Below are positions 10,497 through 24,624 of a DNA stretch of 64,000 nucleotides, in pieces. The position numbers and the translations under genes were made by a program. Each line of letters opens with the position of its first letter. Within the stretch, counting starts at the first letter, position 1. This DNA comes from Hybos culiciformis (lineage: Eukaryota; Arthropoda; Insecta; Diptera; Hybotidae). Under the pieces are notes generated by a model. It did no database searches. It was not told the origin of the DNA and saw only the letters and a program-made list of their open reading frames with translations. The DNA lies in contig OZ023273.1 in the NCBI GenBank assembly GCA_964007475.1, positions 12,351,922 through 12,415,921 of the forward strand, given 5' to 3'.

Positions 10497-11972
10497 CGAT
10501 TGAGAGCTGCCCAAGTCCGTAATCGGAAAATCTTACTTTAGCTTCACTGAAATAAATCAAATGCATTTGAAAGATTGAGATTCGTAAGTAGTTTCACAGT
10601 TGAAATGATTTTACTGCAGACAGACACAAAATGATAATAAATGGTCCGTTTTCTCTTTTTTGATGGAAAACGGTCTAAACATAAAACATTGTGGTACAGT
10701 TTTTATGTCTTCAATAAAGACGTACTACCAAAGTTTCTAAATATTTGAAACTAAATTATTTAAATTTTGTTGGACTATAATTGAGTATATTGTATATGTT
10801 ACTATTTTTAAAACATACATACTGATAGTACAAATTTATCAAATTTCCGATGTATAATAAAATTTATCTTAAAATACGTCTTTTTTAGTCTATTAGTGTT
10901 GTATTTAATTTTACATTTCAATAATTATTTTTTCAAATATGCAAATCAGTTAGCTTTTCTCATTAAAATATATTGGAATTTGCATAAATAAAATTAAAAT
11001 AAAAATAAAAAAAATAATACTGTTTTATGTAAATTTGTAACGTTCTCAATATAATACATAATATAATATACTTTGCTCTAGGAAACACTTTTCAACATGA
11101 AACATTATTATAATTTGGATTTATAAAAGTGTTAGCAAAAAATCATTTAATATGATAGGTACCTCACAAATGAACAAAACTGACTTCAATGATTGATGGT
11201 TACATATTCAAACTAAAGAAAAAAAACGTTAACATTATGTATAATAAAAATAATAATAAGCATATATGTATACAATGTACATGTATAAAATTCATATTTA
11301 TTACCTACTTCAAAAAGATTTGTTTAAAAAAAACTATCTCTCTCTGTAAAGCTGTAAGGTCTGAAAAATTAATGAACGAATTTTAATCTGTGCTTTTTTT
11401 CTTATGCTTTTGAATATTTTTCGGTCGGAACTAAGACCATAATGCAATAATTTAATTTATGATGTCGTCTGTAGGTAATAATACACTGAATTAGTAAATT
11501 TCTTTTAATTTTTAATTTAACTCTTGGGAATATAAATTTTGTATTCGAACTTTTTCCATAATCATTAATTCTTTTCTATTTTCCTCTATAGTGGGTGATG
11601 CTTTTACACTTTATATTATTATTATATACATATAATATCAAAAACAAAACAAAATTTTATTTAAATGTCGTTTGTTAGCGATGTATATTATTTTTTCACT
11701 TTAAATAAAATTATTTTCTTCATTTCTGTAAAAAGCTAATAACCGTAATTGAAATCATTAAGGATTGTGAAAGCCTTCTATATTATGTATATATATTTAC
11801 ATAAATATTTCGTCTATGTGAAAATATTTTATATTATTTGTACATAAAATATATGTATGTATCTACAGAAAACACAGTTTACCAGATACCAATATTTCCT
11901 TAATTGGACACCCTCATATAATTTTCATTTAATTATGTAAATGTATGTTTTATTTTTTCATTAAAAATATAG
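10497..11972. other. AT-rich non-coding stretch
   Basis: No gene or bounded repeat is seen. A mild GC-richer patch lies at 10497-10540. Confidence 0.5.
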
Positions 11973-12176
11973 CAATATTTTGTAAAACTTTCTTTTCTAC
12001 CTTATGATGACGACAAACGTATCGTATCTAGAAATTTCCACCACATTGTACAGGTAACAACAGAACAAATTGCTAGAACTTTTAGGGGAAAAATTCATTT
12101 AATGATGACAATGAAAATTACTGTATCCATGAGAAAGATTATATTATTCGAATATTTAAAAGTTTGTCAGGAATAA
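11973..12176 (+). CDS. Coding-like open segment or candidate exon, unrecognised (partial)
   Basis: A 67-codon stop-free frame starts after a TAG whose AG could be a splice acceptor (tttttcattaaaaatatag) and ends in TAA. Residues include S-F-L-P-Y-D-D-D-K-R-I-V-S-R-N-F-H-H-I-V-Q, then E-Q-I-A-R-T-F-R-G-K-I-H-L. A potential donor CAG/GTAACA lies at 12053/12054, so an 81-bp internal exon is an alternative. The 11990-12110 core is GC-richer than its surroundings. Caution: minus-strand frames over the same core also look coding-like, so composition alone may explain it. There is no initiating ATG near the start and no recognised domain. Confidence 0.25.
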   Translation, partial: QYFVKLSFLPYDDDKRIVSRNFHHIVQVTTEQIARTFRGKIHLMMTMKITVSMRKIILFEYLKVCQE

Positions 12177-15100
12177 TTTGATAATGTTTTTAGAATTAAA
12201 TTTCTCAATTATTTTATGTATTTTTATATTAAATAATACCATTTGTTGGTAAAACAATTGTTTTATTTGGAAATATTTACTAATCCTAACACAAAACTAA
12301 ACATAAAGTGTCATCAGTAAGCACAAGTAAAGCGTTTTAGAAGCTCGTGCTCCCGATAAATGAAAAAAAACGAACAACTAAACTAGTTCAAAGCGTTTAT
12401 TATAATGTTACCTATTAATTAACCGTCTCCTCTTCCTATTACTTAATTTTTACGAATCAAATCATTGTGTATTTTTTGTTGAAGATATCAAATAATTAAA
12501 AACAATTGATTTAAGCTTCGACGAGCATGTTTCTAGCCATACGCATTATATCCAAAACAGCAGTTTATTTTTTGTGGATAATAACAGACGTTTTAACAAA
12601 GGAAGTCTTTTGGGTTTATTAAAAAGTGTAAAGTATTAAATTTATAATATTCAGGTGGAAGAAACTCTGAAAGGAATCTTTAATTAAATGACAATTTAGA
12701 CTTAATTATATTTAAAAAAAAAAAAAATTGGAAATAAATTTAATAATTATTGGTAAAAGTATTTGTAATTTGAAGATTTTTTGTCTAGAATAATTATAAT
12801 ATAAATAAAAGAACAAAATATTTATTTTAATTAAATTTTCGAATTTTTAATTCTGTGGTTTAAATAATAGTTAATTTTTTTTCATATTTTTCCATACAAA
12901 ATAACAAAATAATTGTAAATTATGAATACAACGTGTTTTTCATTATTTCTTCTTGCAACATAAATATCTTAGTGAGCTTACTGTAATGACATGAGTTTGA
13001 ACGTAAGCATAAAAACAGAATATAATTTTATATTAATTTAAAAAAGCAAAAAAATAAGTAATTAAATATTCGCTACATATAATAATTAAATAATAATTGA
13101 ATAATCAACCATCTGTTATTTACGCGCTTATATATTTCCTAAAAAAAATAATTACTTTTAACTTGTTTTAAATAAAAACTATACAAAACTTGTTTAAAAC
13201 TATTAGCAGTATAATTTTCCAAGAAATAAAAATTTTGATCTGCCCTAATAGTTACCTATGTACATAATGTTCATCTACAGTGATGTTAAAAGTTGTTGTT
13301 TTTTTTTTCATATAATATCGGTTTTTTAATATAATATTCATAAAGTCTCTGAATGGTGACAATTGTTTATCGCAATTGAAAAACAAATCACAAACACATA
13401 TTATTTAGTATCAAAGTTATCATTGAAACATATATATTTATTTAAAGATATAAAACCCAACACTTCAAAATTCAACGAAATCAGTCAATTGTATAATGAA
13501 ATACATAATTCATGCCAGGAATTTTTTTTTTTTTATTATTTATTTTTGTATGCACGCATACATATTTTAACAAAACCATATCATATTTGAGATATTTGGC
13601 TTACAATCTCTATCCTATACAATTATACCTCATTATATAAGGACATAAAAATGCATAACTGGAAAAAAATTATTTTTGATAGGGATTTATCGATGGCCTA
13701 TTCATATTCAAAAAAAAATTATTAAATTAAGTTAAATTGAATTCTAGACAAAGCTGAAATATTTTTACATTATAATGTCTCCAACACTATTTTTTTTTTT
13801 TTTTTTAAGAGATTGGTTGTTTGCTGTATGAACTTTAAGTAAATCATATTAGAGAAATAAAATATATATGAAACAATTTCTTTTTAAAAATTTATGTAAA
13901 AAAATAATATTAATGGAACATCCTCATCATCGTCACAACATAGTATCTTCATACGTAAATATATAAATATGCATCATCAATAACCTTGATGTGGGTAGTA
14001 TAGTAGTACGATATAATAATATCTGTACGAATAAAAATTAAATTATGTTCGTTGGTAAGCTGGACCGATTTAGGTTTTTTTTATTGTTCGTATAAGGTTT
14101 GTAGAGAAAGCAAAATTGGAAATATCCCGCGAAAATTTAGAAAATTCGAGTTAAACTCAAAGTACTTTATTCTATAGGATTTTTGTATGAACTGAAGATA
14201 CAAAGTTGATAATAATTTAATATACTTAAATACACAACTGATTATAGAAAAACGGCAAGAAATTCATAACAGAAGACGACACAAAGTTAAGTTATTCTTT
14301 TTTCAAATACAATGGTGACTTAATTCAATTCGAAGGATTAATATCTCCTCAATGACTCATTTTCTCTACTTTATATGTTATTTCTGAATCTATACTCTTA
14401 ACGTATTGTAACTTTTACGAACACATTAAAAAAAAAAAAAAAAATAAAATAAAAATATATTTGTTTTTAAATACTAATTATTATAATAAGGTGAGAGATC
14501 CCTAATGAATTTTATTTTTACGAAAATATTACAACACGTAACGTACGTCTTTTTATATATATTTAACAAATACAAAAACACAATTCAAATTAAATCTTAA
14601 TATAATAAAGCAAAAGACAAAATCGAAGGGCCAACAACTTTAGTTCAATAATTCTAAAGATTAAATTATGCATTTAGTATTTTCATAAATTATATAATAT
14701 AGTGCTATTGTATTTTGTTATGTTTGAATATATGTTTATTACGACATAATTCAAAAAAGTAGTATATGCTATAATGTTTCTGGGTTTGAGATTTTTTATT
14801 TTCAAATTCATTATTCTGATATAATTGCCTATTTGTTTTGATATTTAAGCTTATGTTTGCTCTAACAATATTGGTGGCACAATCAACGTAAATATCCGCA
14901 TGCAAATAATAGGATATGCAATAAACAAAAGTATATAAGGTCAAAGAACATTTTCAGGTACAGATCTACAGTATGATAGAAAAACCTACTAAAAATTTGG
15001 ATTTATAGTATGTATCATAATATGTGTAATTCTATTTCCATCTTAAAATTGAACCATAGATATGGCATGAAAAAAATTCTCTTCTATATATAACACCGAT

Positions 15101-18100
15101 ACATTCAGACAATTTTGGTTTTCATATAAGAAATTCCTTTGGGTAAACAGAAAAAATAAAAAAAAAAATATTAAAAACATTAATTTAATGCGCGAAACAA
15201 AGGCAAAAAATTACAATAAAAATTATGAAATAATTTTTATAGATACGAATATGGTGTATATACAAACAATGTTTACTAAGCTGACACCGTATTCTTAAAA
15301 GATAATGTTCAAAATTGACTATATAAATATAAAAAAAAACAAAAAAAAAAAACAAAGAACATATCTATGTACTATTTATATTATATAATATATATATAAA
15401 CAAGTAATATAATCTATTAAAAAACAAGTAAGATTTTAAAATGAAAAAGTTTCAAGTACCTAAAAATTCAGGTAAACTATTCAAATATAGACTGTATCCA
15501 ATGATATGAATTGAAGAGTTGAATTGAGACTGGGTTAACTGTAAAATTGGTAAATAGAGGTTAATTTTAACTAATTATACAACTTCGTTGATAAAACCAA
15601 AAAGAATGTAAAATACAAAAAAAATCTTATAGGCGAGAACGAAAAGCTCTTCCCGATTTTCCTAAACTTTTTGGTATATTTTTTTTCAAAATGTAAATAT
15701 GTAAATACGCTTATTACGCTTTAGTGTCTCAATTAAAAAATTGGTTTTAATTTAGTTTTAGAAATTTTGATTATCAGAGACTCATTTCACAAAAAAAGCA
15801 TATTTTCTATAGTCTGAATTTGAAAATGCATCTTTTTAAAAGAAATCAATCTTTTAAGCAAAACTATATAAATATTATTAAATATGGGTATATTTATGTA
15901 TTATTGATAATTCACCCTACACCAATATCTAGGTAGTAAAAAATAATTCAGTTTTTTTTTTCTTGTGATCCATAAACTTTTACTATGTGATACTTTGATG
16001 GCTCCCAAAGCTATCGTATTTCCACTTTGCACTAAAAACCATTATTTATGGAAATTGAAAAATATTTTTCTTATTATTTTATTTTTTGTTTATTATTTAC
16101 CTGTATACCTTGCTGTACTGTAATAATTTAAATAATATTTTTTTTTTTAAATAATTTACCTATAAATTTTTTTTTAATATTTTAAATCGCTGTGGTGTTA
16201 AAGTATAAAAGTGTAGAAAGCACGAAAATTTTATAATTTTCAAGAAAATTTTCTATAAAGCTATTTATATTTCTCTTATATTTGTAGTTATATATATTTT
16301 TTTATTTTATTTTTTTTTAACTTACAGTCGTAATAAATTATTACATATTAAATTTAATAATATCGAAAATAACATGAAAATAAAATAATAATGAAATTTA
16401 ATATTTTGCTATTGGGTTGGAAAACCTTGACGAAGGGATATCGAAGATTTATTTATTGAAAATGTGCACAAAATTTTAGCTTTGTCAATTTTTTTAAAAT
16501 ATTTTTCCAAAAGCTTTTTATATTTCAATTCCATTTTGGGTTAATTTTTGTTTTTTGTGCAACTGTGTGATTTTATAATGCAATTGCATAAATTTAAAAG
16601 TAAAAAAAAAATTCAGTTTCTTAAGTGATGTAAATTTCAATAAAAACAAAAAAATCGTAGAAGGATTATAATGCATGTGAATCTCTTGAACTTATTGGCT
16701 GTATTTAAAAACATAATGCTTATTGAAAAAATCTAGTAGTGTTGGTCTGTAATATATATAATGTTTGTACAGATTCAGTTCTCAATTTAAAGTTTTATTT
16801 TTTTTTATTTCAAAATACAAAATCCTGTTGTTATAAAAACATCTAGAAAAGATCAAAGCTTCAGAAAGAATCACTTTGTAATGGACTTTTAAGACCCTGA
16901 ATATTAAAATAAATTAGCAAAGACAGCTTTAATTTTTAGAATTTTGTTTTAGAACAAAGAAAAGTTAATCTTTATTGAAAAATTTTAACAGAAAAAATTT
17001 TTGAAATGGCAACATTTTTTGTTAAGTAAATCATATGAAATAAATTTTATTTGTCCACAACCTAAAAATCAATTCATAATACCATACAAGTTGATTTTGA
17101 ATATCATGGCCCATGTATAACTTCCATTTGATTGTTTCAATTAAAGCTTTCATCAAACATTTGTCAAAGTGAAGATACCGATTCATTATAATTAAAGATT
17201 AAAATCTACTTGCTTTCTATGTTCAATTCTTTTATACATTCATTATCTATACTAATGTAAATTAAAAAAAATTTAAAACTTAAAAAAATTAAAATTTATC
17301 TTTAACATAGAATTTTTTTTTTAAACTATTACCTAGCGAAGAATAAAATTTCAAAAATTATTTTAGCATAAATGCATAGCATATACGTTACGTATATACA
17401 CCATGCTTAAAATTGTTTTTATTAAAATTGTTTTCCTTAATTTTTATGATAAATATTTTTACTAAATTTTAAGATAAATTTTTATTTTTGAATTTTTTTG
17501 TGCAATTAAAAATTTGTTTTTATTTGAAGGTGATAAAATAAATTTATAAAAATTAAATTTCTTATCTTTTTTCATAATTAAAAAAAATATATAAATTTCT
17601 GGTATACGCAAAAAAAGATCTCAACATACTACACGTAGACAGAACTTTCATTGCAATTCAGAAATATTTTGTTTTTATAAAATGATAATTTCCATAATCG
17701 TATTCACCAACAGGATGTTAGGGATATAATATTTTATGATAATAAAATTAATTATTTTTAAAAAGTATATTCTGAATATATTTATAAAAAACTTATAAAA
17801 AAAAAACTTTTTTTAATACCATTTTTGTGTATTTAAATAAAATTTTTTTTTTGCTCGTAATAAAAATATTATAAATTTTATTACGGTCAAAAAAAAAAAA
17901 TCTGCATATTCTTCACAGCAAAAGCTTAAGTTCTGTGGAATACACAAATTAATTTTCTTTCAGTCAATTATATGTATATTGTATGTAGCTTATAACTATA
18001 AATATGAAAATCAGATATAAGTTGTCTTAAGTATGCGTTAGATTATAGATTTCAGTATTTTATCTTCTTAAGAAACGGGAATAAATTTGATTCGCTTTAA

Positions 18101-21100
18101 CTAAAGTTAGTAAAAATGTAAATTGTTGATTCTTATAGTTTTTTTGCTCAGAGGTTTTTTGGTAATTAATTTTTATTATAATCATTCCTATTTATTTGCA
18201 CTTCTATGGAAGTAATATTTTTTCTTATTATATAATAAACCTACTATCCAACATAAATCTGCTTGGGAGCCAATCTGAAAATTATAAAAATTTTTTTTTG
18301 CTTATTTCTTCAAAATTCAGACTTATGTTGTGAGCCAAGAAATAAATCTAAAGGCTACATTATTTAAAACAACAAACATTATTTAAATCGTTCTTTTTAA
18401 AAGAGTTATAATGTCACTTTTAGAATTTTTACAGAGCGAATTTTTTTTTTTTTTTTATATAAAATCGAAATCACATGATTGTCAGATTTTGATTTTAATA
18501 ATAAAATATAAGAACATTTGTAAATGTTATGTATTGTTTAATATATTAAAAACAACGTTGTGACGTTTGATTTGCAAGAAAATTTTTTTAACTGATAGTA
18601 GGTATAAAAAAGAAAGATAAGAAGAACAATTGGCGTAAGCTGTGATAATATTATAAGTTCACACTACATATTAAAATATTTTTTTTATACTTTGAATAAC
18701 TCCTGAAAATTTTAAATTTCATTTTCAAATTCTATCAACATTATTATTCTCTTAATCATTTTTATTTAACATTAAAAAAAAAACAAAAAACATTCCTAAC
18801 ATTCAAACATTCAAACATTACTTTTACCCAATAAAATTGACTAATGTTGTAAAAACACTTAATTAGAATTTTTTTTTTGTTTTAATTTTTTTTTTTTTTT
18901 TACAAATATCAGCATATACGGAAAAAATTAACTTGAAGAAATGTTCTTAATTTTATACGCTCAAATGCTGTAGTAATGCTATAAATTCTTAAATTACAGA
19001 AGCAGTAAATCTGACTAAAGCTTGATGAAAAAATTATGTTCGTAATTTTTGATTATCTTTTTGTGTTATAAAAAATGAACTAAATAAAAAGAGCAAATAC
19101 TTTATTTTGAAATTTTATACCTAAAAATGTTTCCACTAAATTTAGTTCTATGTTCGTTTTTAGAAAGAAACTTTATACACACATAGAATGTGTGTTTAAT
19201 CTATATTATTTCATTTTAAGTAACATTTAAGACTAATAAAATTTTATACATTTTATTTAGAATCACGAAAGTTATATAATCTTAATATTATTATTAAGTG
19301 AATCTGATCAACTATCCCAATGTTTATGATCAAGTTGAATACCATTAGATGCATTAGCATGTGTAATATTATATCTGTGTAATATTATATCATTTATAAA
19401 ATTGGCATATTCAATTAGTAAGCAACAAATAAGTCTATTCGTAAAAAGTGTTATAATAATTCTTCGCATTTTGCCACCAGTGGTATTAATTATATTAATA
19501 TAAAATTATTATACTTAATTAATACAACTTAATTAATACAACACGTAATTTGAAAATTATGACTTAAAAATTCTCTGTAAAGTTATATGTCTATAAGCTT
19601 CGAAGTCTTTGAGCGGGGGGGTCATCTACATCATTTAATAAAAGGGTTAAACATATTTTTTTATAAATAATAATTAGCTGTAATAATTTGTGATTTTATA
19701 AATATAAAATACATACGATTTATATAAAATGTCGTTTATTACATAAAATTTATAAAAACTAAAAATTAAGTAAACGTATTCTGTGCCATTTTAATCCTTA
19801 CATGTTAAGTTTATTAAATAAATAACCATCAAGATTGTTGATATTATCTATATTTTTTTTCTATTTTTTTTTTTTTATTTACAATAGAAAAAGCTCTACA
19901 AACAAAATACATGAATGAAAAAAATACAAAAAAAAAAGTATCATCACTTTAGTATTACTTTTAAAATGAGTTGACAAAGGAAACTCAAGCATGAAATTTC
20001 GTTAAAGTGAGCCAAAATAAAATGGCTTCTGATAGTGCAAATAGATACAGTCATAAGACTGAAGAAATTATTTTTGTTTTTTTTTTGTTTCTTTCTTTAA
20101 AAACTTACTATGAAAAAAAAAATTGTAACTAGATTATATCAAATAGAAAAAAAAAAAAAACTCTTAAATTTAATATATTTTGTAACTTAAGATGAGAAAA
20201 AAAAAAAAATAAATAAAAATAGTTCTTAAAAAAACACAAAAAATCTATCTATATGTTTATTGTGTGAACGAAATTATATTTTTATTTTTCATTAAATTAA
20301 TTTTGGGCTGTCTTTTAATTTGTTAAAAATACCCTAATAACTTACAATGATACATAAATTTATCAAAAACAAAAATATATTCTCTGTATGTTTTTTTGTA
20401 AATTTAATTTCTAGCATATGGTACTGTGTGAAGTAAATTATATACCCACAATATATACATTAAGATTAAGTAGGGGCTATCATCATAATATTTTTTTTTG
20501 CTTATTACATACTATATGTTCTATGCATGTATGTATATAGAAAATTTTAAGTTATACAAAGTTTTTGGTTATTCTAATATTATTCAATTAAAATTAAATT
20601 TTTCGTCTAGCCTACGGTTTTAAAGTCTCTTATTTGTTATACAGTATCTTAATATCTTTTTTTTTAATTCTCTAAACAATATTCAGTCATTAATCATAAC
20701 TTAATTTGAAGGTTGTTTTCACTTAACTATATTTCTAGTCACATTATTCTAAGGATTGATAAAATATGTAATTGTAAACGTATTTTTTAATTGAGGCATT
20801 AGCAGTTATGCTCACTAACTAACTACACTATATATCTGTTTATATATTTCTAATTTAATATATATTTATATAATGTAGGTACGTTAAATTATCTATGTTT
20901 TGCGTACACAAAACTATATAGTATATATATATAATATTACAAAGAATAAAGCACTTACTTACTTATGTGATTTTGCTATATACATTCCTACCTAATTGAA
21001 AAAGAAAAATAAAGATATTACTAGCTCCATAAAATTATACACGATATAATGTTTATAGTGCATAAAAAGTAAAATGTATCTGCAAAATGTTATTTTATTT

Positions 21101-23683
21101 AATTACACAAAAAACATAATATTATATTAAAGTTTTTTATTTCTTGTAAATAAAAGTAATCATAGTGCTTGTAATTATCAAATAATATTTCATTCATAAA
21201 TTTTAATAAAAAAAAACTAGTCATAAATTAAGCAATAAAGAAAGTTGTTATTGCAATTAACATAAAAATTTTTTACAATAAATTAGAAAAAAAAAAATTC
21301 TGCTTTTTAATGTATTTTTTTTAATACGTTTTATATAATAGAAAAACTAGAATATATTTATCCTTAACAGAAAATTTGGGTCTGTGAAAGAAAAATGAAT
21401 TATTATGTTAATCTTATATATATGTAATATAAATGCATAGTATATTAAGAAATTAAATTGTGAAGCATAAATAAATATTTTTTTTTTTAATTATTTAATC
21501 TACTAACTTTAGTCATTTTAAATGTTAGGATGGAATTTGGAGAAATTATTAAAGCATTTAGTCAGAACTCAGAATTCATTTTACAGTTTTTGTGTTTTTT
21601 AGACAAAAGAAAACGATTGTCTGTTAAATCTCACCTGTGAATTAATGTCTGTTATATATTGTTGAACATATTATGTTTGACATTATTTTATTATTAATAT
21701 AATTAACATTATTATTTTGTTTTTTGTTACAAATGTTTTTAAAAATTTATTCATTCACAATTATTTCTTTCGTTATAAGTTAACTCATAAATAATTTATT
21801 TGGCACAATAAAATATAAGTTTTATGTCTCAAGTGGTATTCAACCGAGTTCCAAATGCAAAAAAGAGAATATAATACAAATATAACTTTAAGACATTAAA
21901 TTGTTTTCTTAATCTAATTACCAATATTAAGATATAAGAAATTTAATTGTATATTTCATCCATGTAAAATTAACTAAATAAAATATATTATATATGTATG
22001 TACTTATGCTTTTTTTTTCGGTAATACTGTTTTCTCATAGAATTTTTTTTTTTAATAATTTCAATTAAATATATCAAGAAAACTTTTTCTTATTGCAATT
22101 TATATAATTATACCAAACAAAAGGAACATACTTAGTTTTGGCACAGTTATTTTATTGCATAACCTTATTTTTATTCGATTCTCAATTGCTAATGAATGAA
22201 TTACTTCTTGGCCGTTCGTCGCGCCGTCGGGGAATATATTAGTAACTTTCTATATCCTTTTTAAATTAGGTGATTGTGTATAAATTTTATTTTATTTTAA
22301 ACATATTTTCAGTGTAATAAAAACAATTTTAGCACATATTAAAGAATTTTATGAAATAATTATATCCTTAATTATTATTATTAATCAATTTTAGCTGAAT
22401 AAATTTTGCATGTTTTAATTTCAGTGGCGTTAAGGGTATGTGATAATCGATACTTAAGAAATTATGTACTACAGTTATATGCGAATTGATAAAATCTAGC
22501 CTCAATTTGTTTTTCACTTATTATCCAGGCTTTTCATCTGTGTAAATGTTAGAAAAATACCCGATTTTGAATATGACGAAAATTTTATTCAAAATTGAAT
22601 GTATCTTTAGTAAGATTTTCATTTATAAGAACAGAATCTTTTTAATATTTAAAGCTGAAGTATATTATAAAGTACCATTTTTATTGTGATCAATAAAATA
22701 ATGACTAACGATTATGTAGTAAAGTATGCACAAATATCTTCCTAAATATGTTCAATTAATACCAGATATTTTTTTTTTATTGGAAATAATAATTATAGCG
22801 CTTAATAAATGCAAGTAAATCAATATTGCTCCAGTTATCATTTTTATTATTATTATTATTTTTTTTTTTTTGCAAATATTTTATTTGATAAATTTGATTT
22901 ATTATTATTCAAAAAAAAAAATAAAACCAAACTGAATGACATTGTTAAATCCATAAACCATCATGTTGTCGAAAAAAATACCGCTTGAATATACCTTAGC
23001 AAAGAGACTACAATAGTCTGAAAGTTTTTCAATTAACTTTCGAAGTTACATAACACATGTACTGAAAAAAAACATTAGAATTTAAACGATAAAATCATAT
23101 TTTTTAAATGCATTTATATTCAAAAAAAGAACAAACAAAAATTTATCTAATAACTTAAAATTGCATTATTTTCCTTTGTCGACTTAGGTAATTATATAGA
23201 ACTCTATTTTCTAATCTCATATTTAATATCATCTTATTATTATTATTATTTTAATTTAAAAATTTAAAAATAATAAAATTAATCTAAACCATAAAAAACA
23301 AAAATTTTTATTTCATATTTTTAAAGTAGTAATAAAATTTTTCTAAAATGAGGACATTTACTCAAAACATATAAGAATTTTCTTTCTCCATTTTCCATCA
23401 TCATCAAAATCACCACAAGTTGTGTTGTTATGAGTGTAGTACTACCAGAGAGAAAGTGATAATATTATATCACTTTCTGCAGAATAATAATATTAAAAGC
23501 AAATATTTCAGTTGCATTTCATGTCTAAAAGTCATAAAGTGAAATACTGAGGCGACAAGAAAACTAATTTCATTGTCGTATTAGTTTTTCATTATGCTTT
23601 CATTTTACATCATTTTATATTATTCTGTAAAACAATATAATAAAACATTATAAGGAAAAACTACTCACAGATTCATATGAAAA

Positions 23684-23714
<31 letters not shown>

Positions 23715-24157
23715 CGACAAATTTATGATTCTGCAATTACACATGTCCTATGCTGTCATAAATCATAAAAGTTATTCGGACGTATAATATTCATTCTAAA
23801 TGAAATTTTATGTTTATTTTTTTTTATAATTTTTTTTTTTTTTTTTTTTCAAATAAATTTTCCTTATAATTTTTATATTCATTGAGATAAAAATTTAACT
23901 TAACCCAATGATATGTCACGACAGATAAAACAATAGAAAATAATAATAAAAAAAAAATACAAAATGAATGATTGAGGGAAATGACATTCTTCTTAATTGT
24001 TCTCCCACATTCATCTAAATTTAAATTAAAAAAAATTTTATTCAACAATATAAATAAATTTTGAAATTTCATTTATAAATATTTTAAATAAGTCAACCAA
24101 TAATAAAATTACTGATAATTTTTCTGATATAAGATTTAAGTTCAATTATTTTTATTA
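12177..24157. other. Long AT-rich non-coding stretch
   Basis: About 12 kb with no supportable gene. Small features: a 16-bp tandem duplication at 19360-19391, a 14-15-bp duplication at 19513-19541, a GC-rich 23-mer at 22210-22232, an A run of 29 at 23686-23714 and a T run of 19 at 23831-23849. The many short frames are Phe/Ile/Asn/Lys-rich and fit chance. Confidence 0.6.
23686..23714. repeat. 29-base poly(A) homopolymer
   Basis: An uninterrupted run of A. No 5S-, tRNA- or LINE-like body precedes it, so I do not call it a retroposon tail. Confidence 0.85.
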
Positions 24158-24500
24158 CACGGAGAGAATTCTTTACTCTCACAATGACCATATTTTATAC
24201 AAAATTAGCTAGCTAGCTCCCAGCTGATTAAGAATTATTCCGAACTTGCGAATATTTTCAGCACACCGATTTCTTCGAATATAAATAATATTATTGTTCG
24301 CTGTAGTTTTTAAGAATACAACCTGATTTTGATTTACCGCAATCCGTAGTTTTAAATATATACTTATTAATATTAAAATAATACATGCAAAAAAAAATTA
24401 AAAAATGGAAGTTATTGATTAGGGACTGAATATCCCAAAAAGAAGAAGAGTGAGCACATGGGAAATTGTTAAAGAAACTAAAAAAAACGATTATTTCAAT

Positions 24501-24624
24501 ACTCTAGCTAGAGAAAATTGGTAACGAAATCTCTAGCTGGAGCATGACTCTAGCTAGAGAAGTCTTTTTTTCTGTGCACACTTGTAGATTCCACATAGAG
24601 AGCTTCATTTCAACTCTAGCTAGA
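24501..24624. repeat. Cluster of four 12-bp palindromes CTCTAGCTAGAG
   Basis: Perfect copies lie at 24501-24512, 24547-24558 and 24613-24624, and a one-base variant (CTCTAGCTGGAG) at 24530-24541. Each copy is self-complementary. A related run of three overlapping AGCT words lies at about 24208-24218. They could be subterminal repeats of a small element: CACGGAGAGAA at 24158 and the loosely inverse TTTTTTCTGTG ending at 24575 are possible ends, but no target duplication supports that. Confidence 0.6.

Noticed and set aside
22425..22450. 10-11-bp micro-exon between TTTTAATTTCAG and GGTATGTG
   Set aside because: Both sites are good, but a coding role for so short a segment cannot be supported without junction reads; CAGTGGCG is also a common transposon start.
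24158..24575. MITE with CACGGAGAGAA / TTTTTTCTGTG ends around the palindrome cluster
   Set aside because: Only 8 of 11 end positions match, and no target duplication flanks them.
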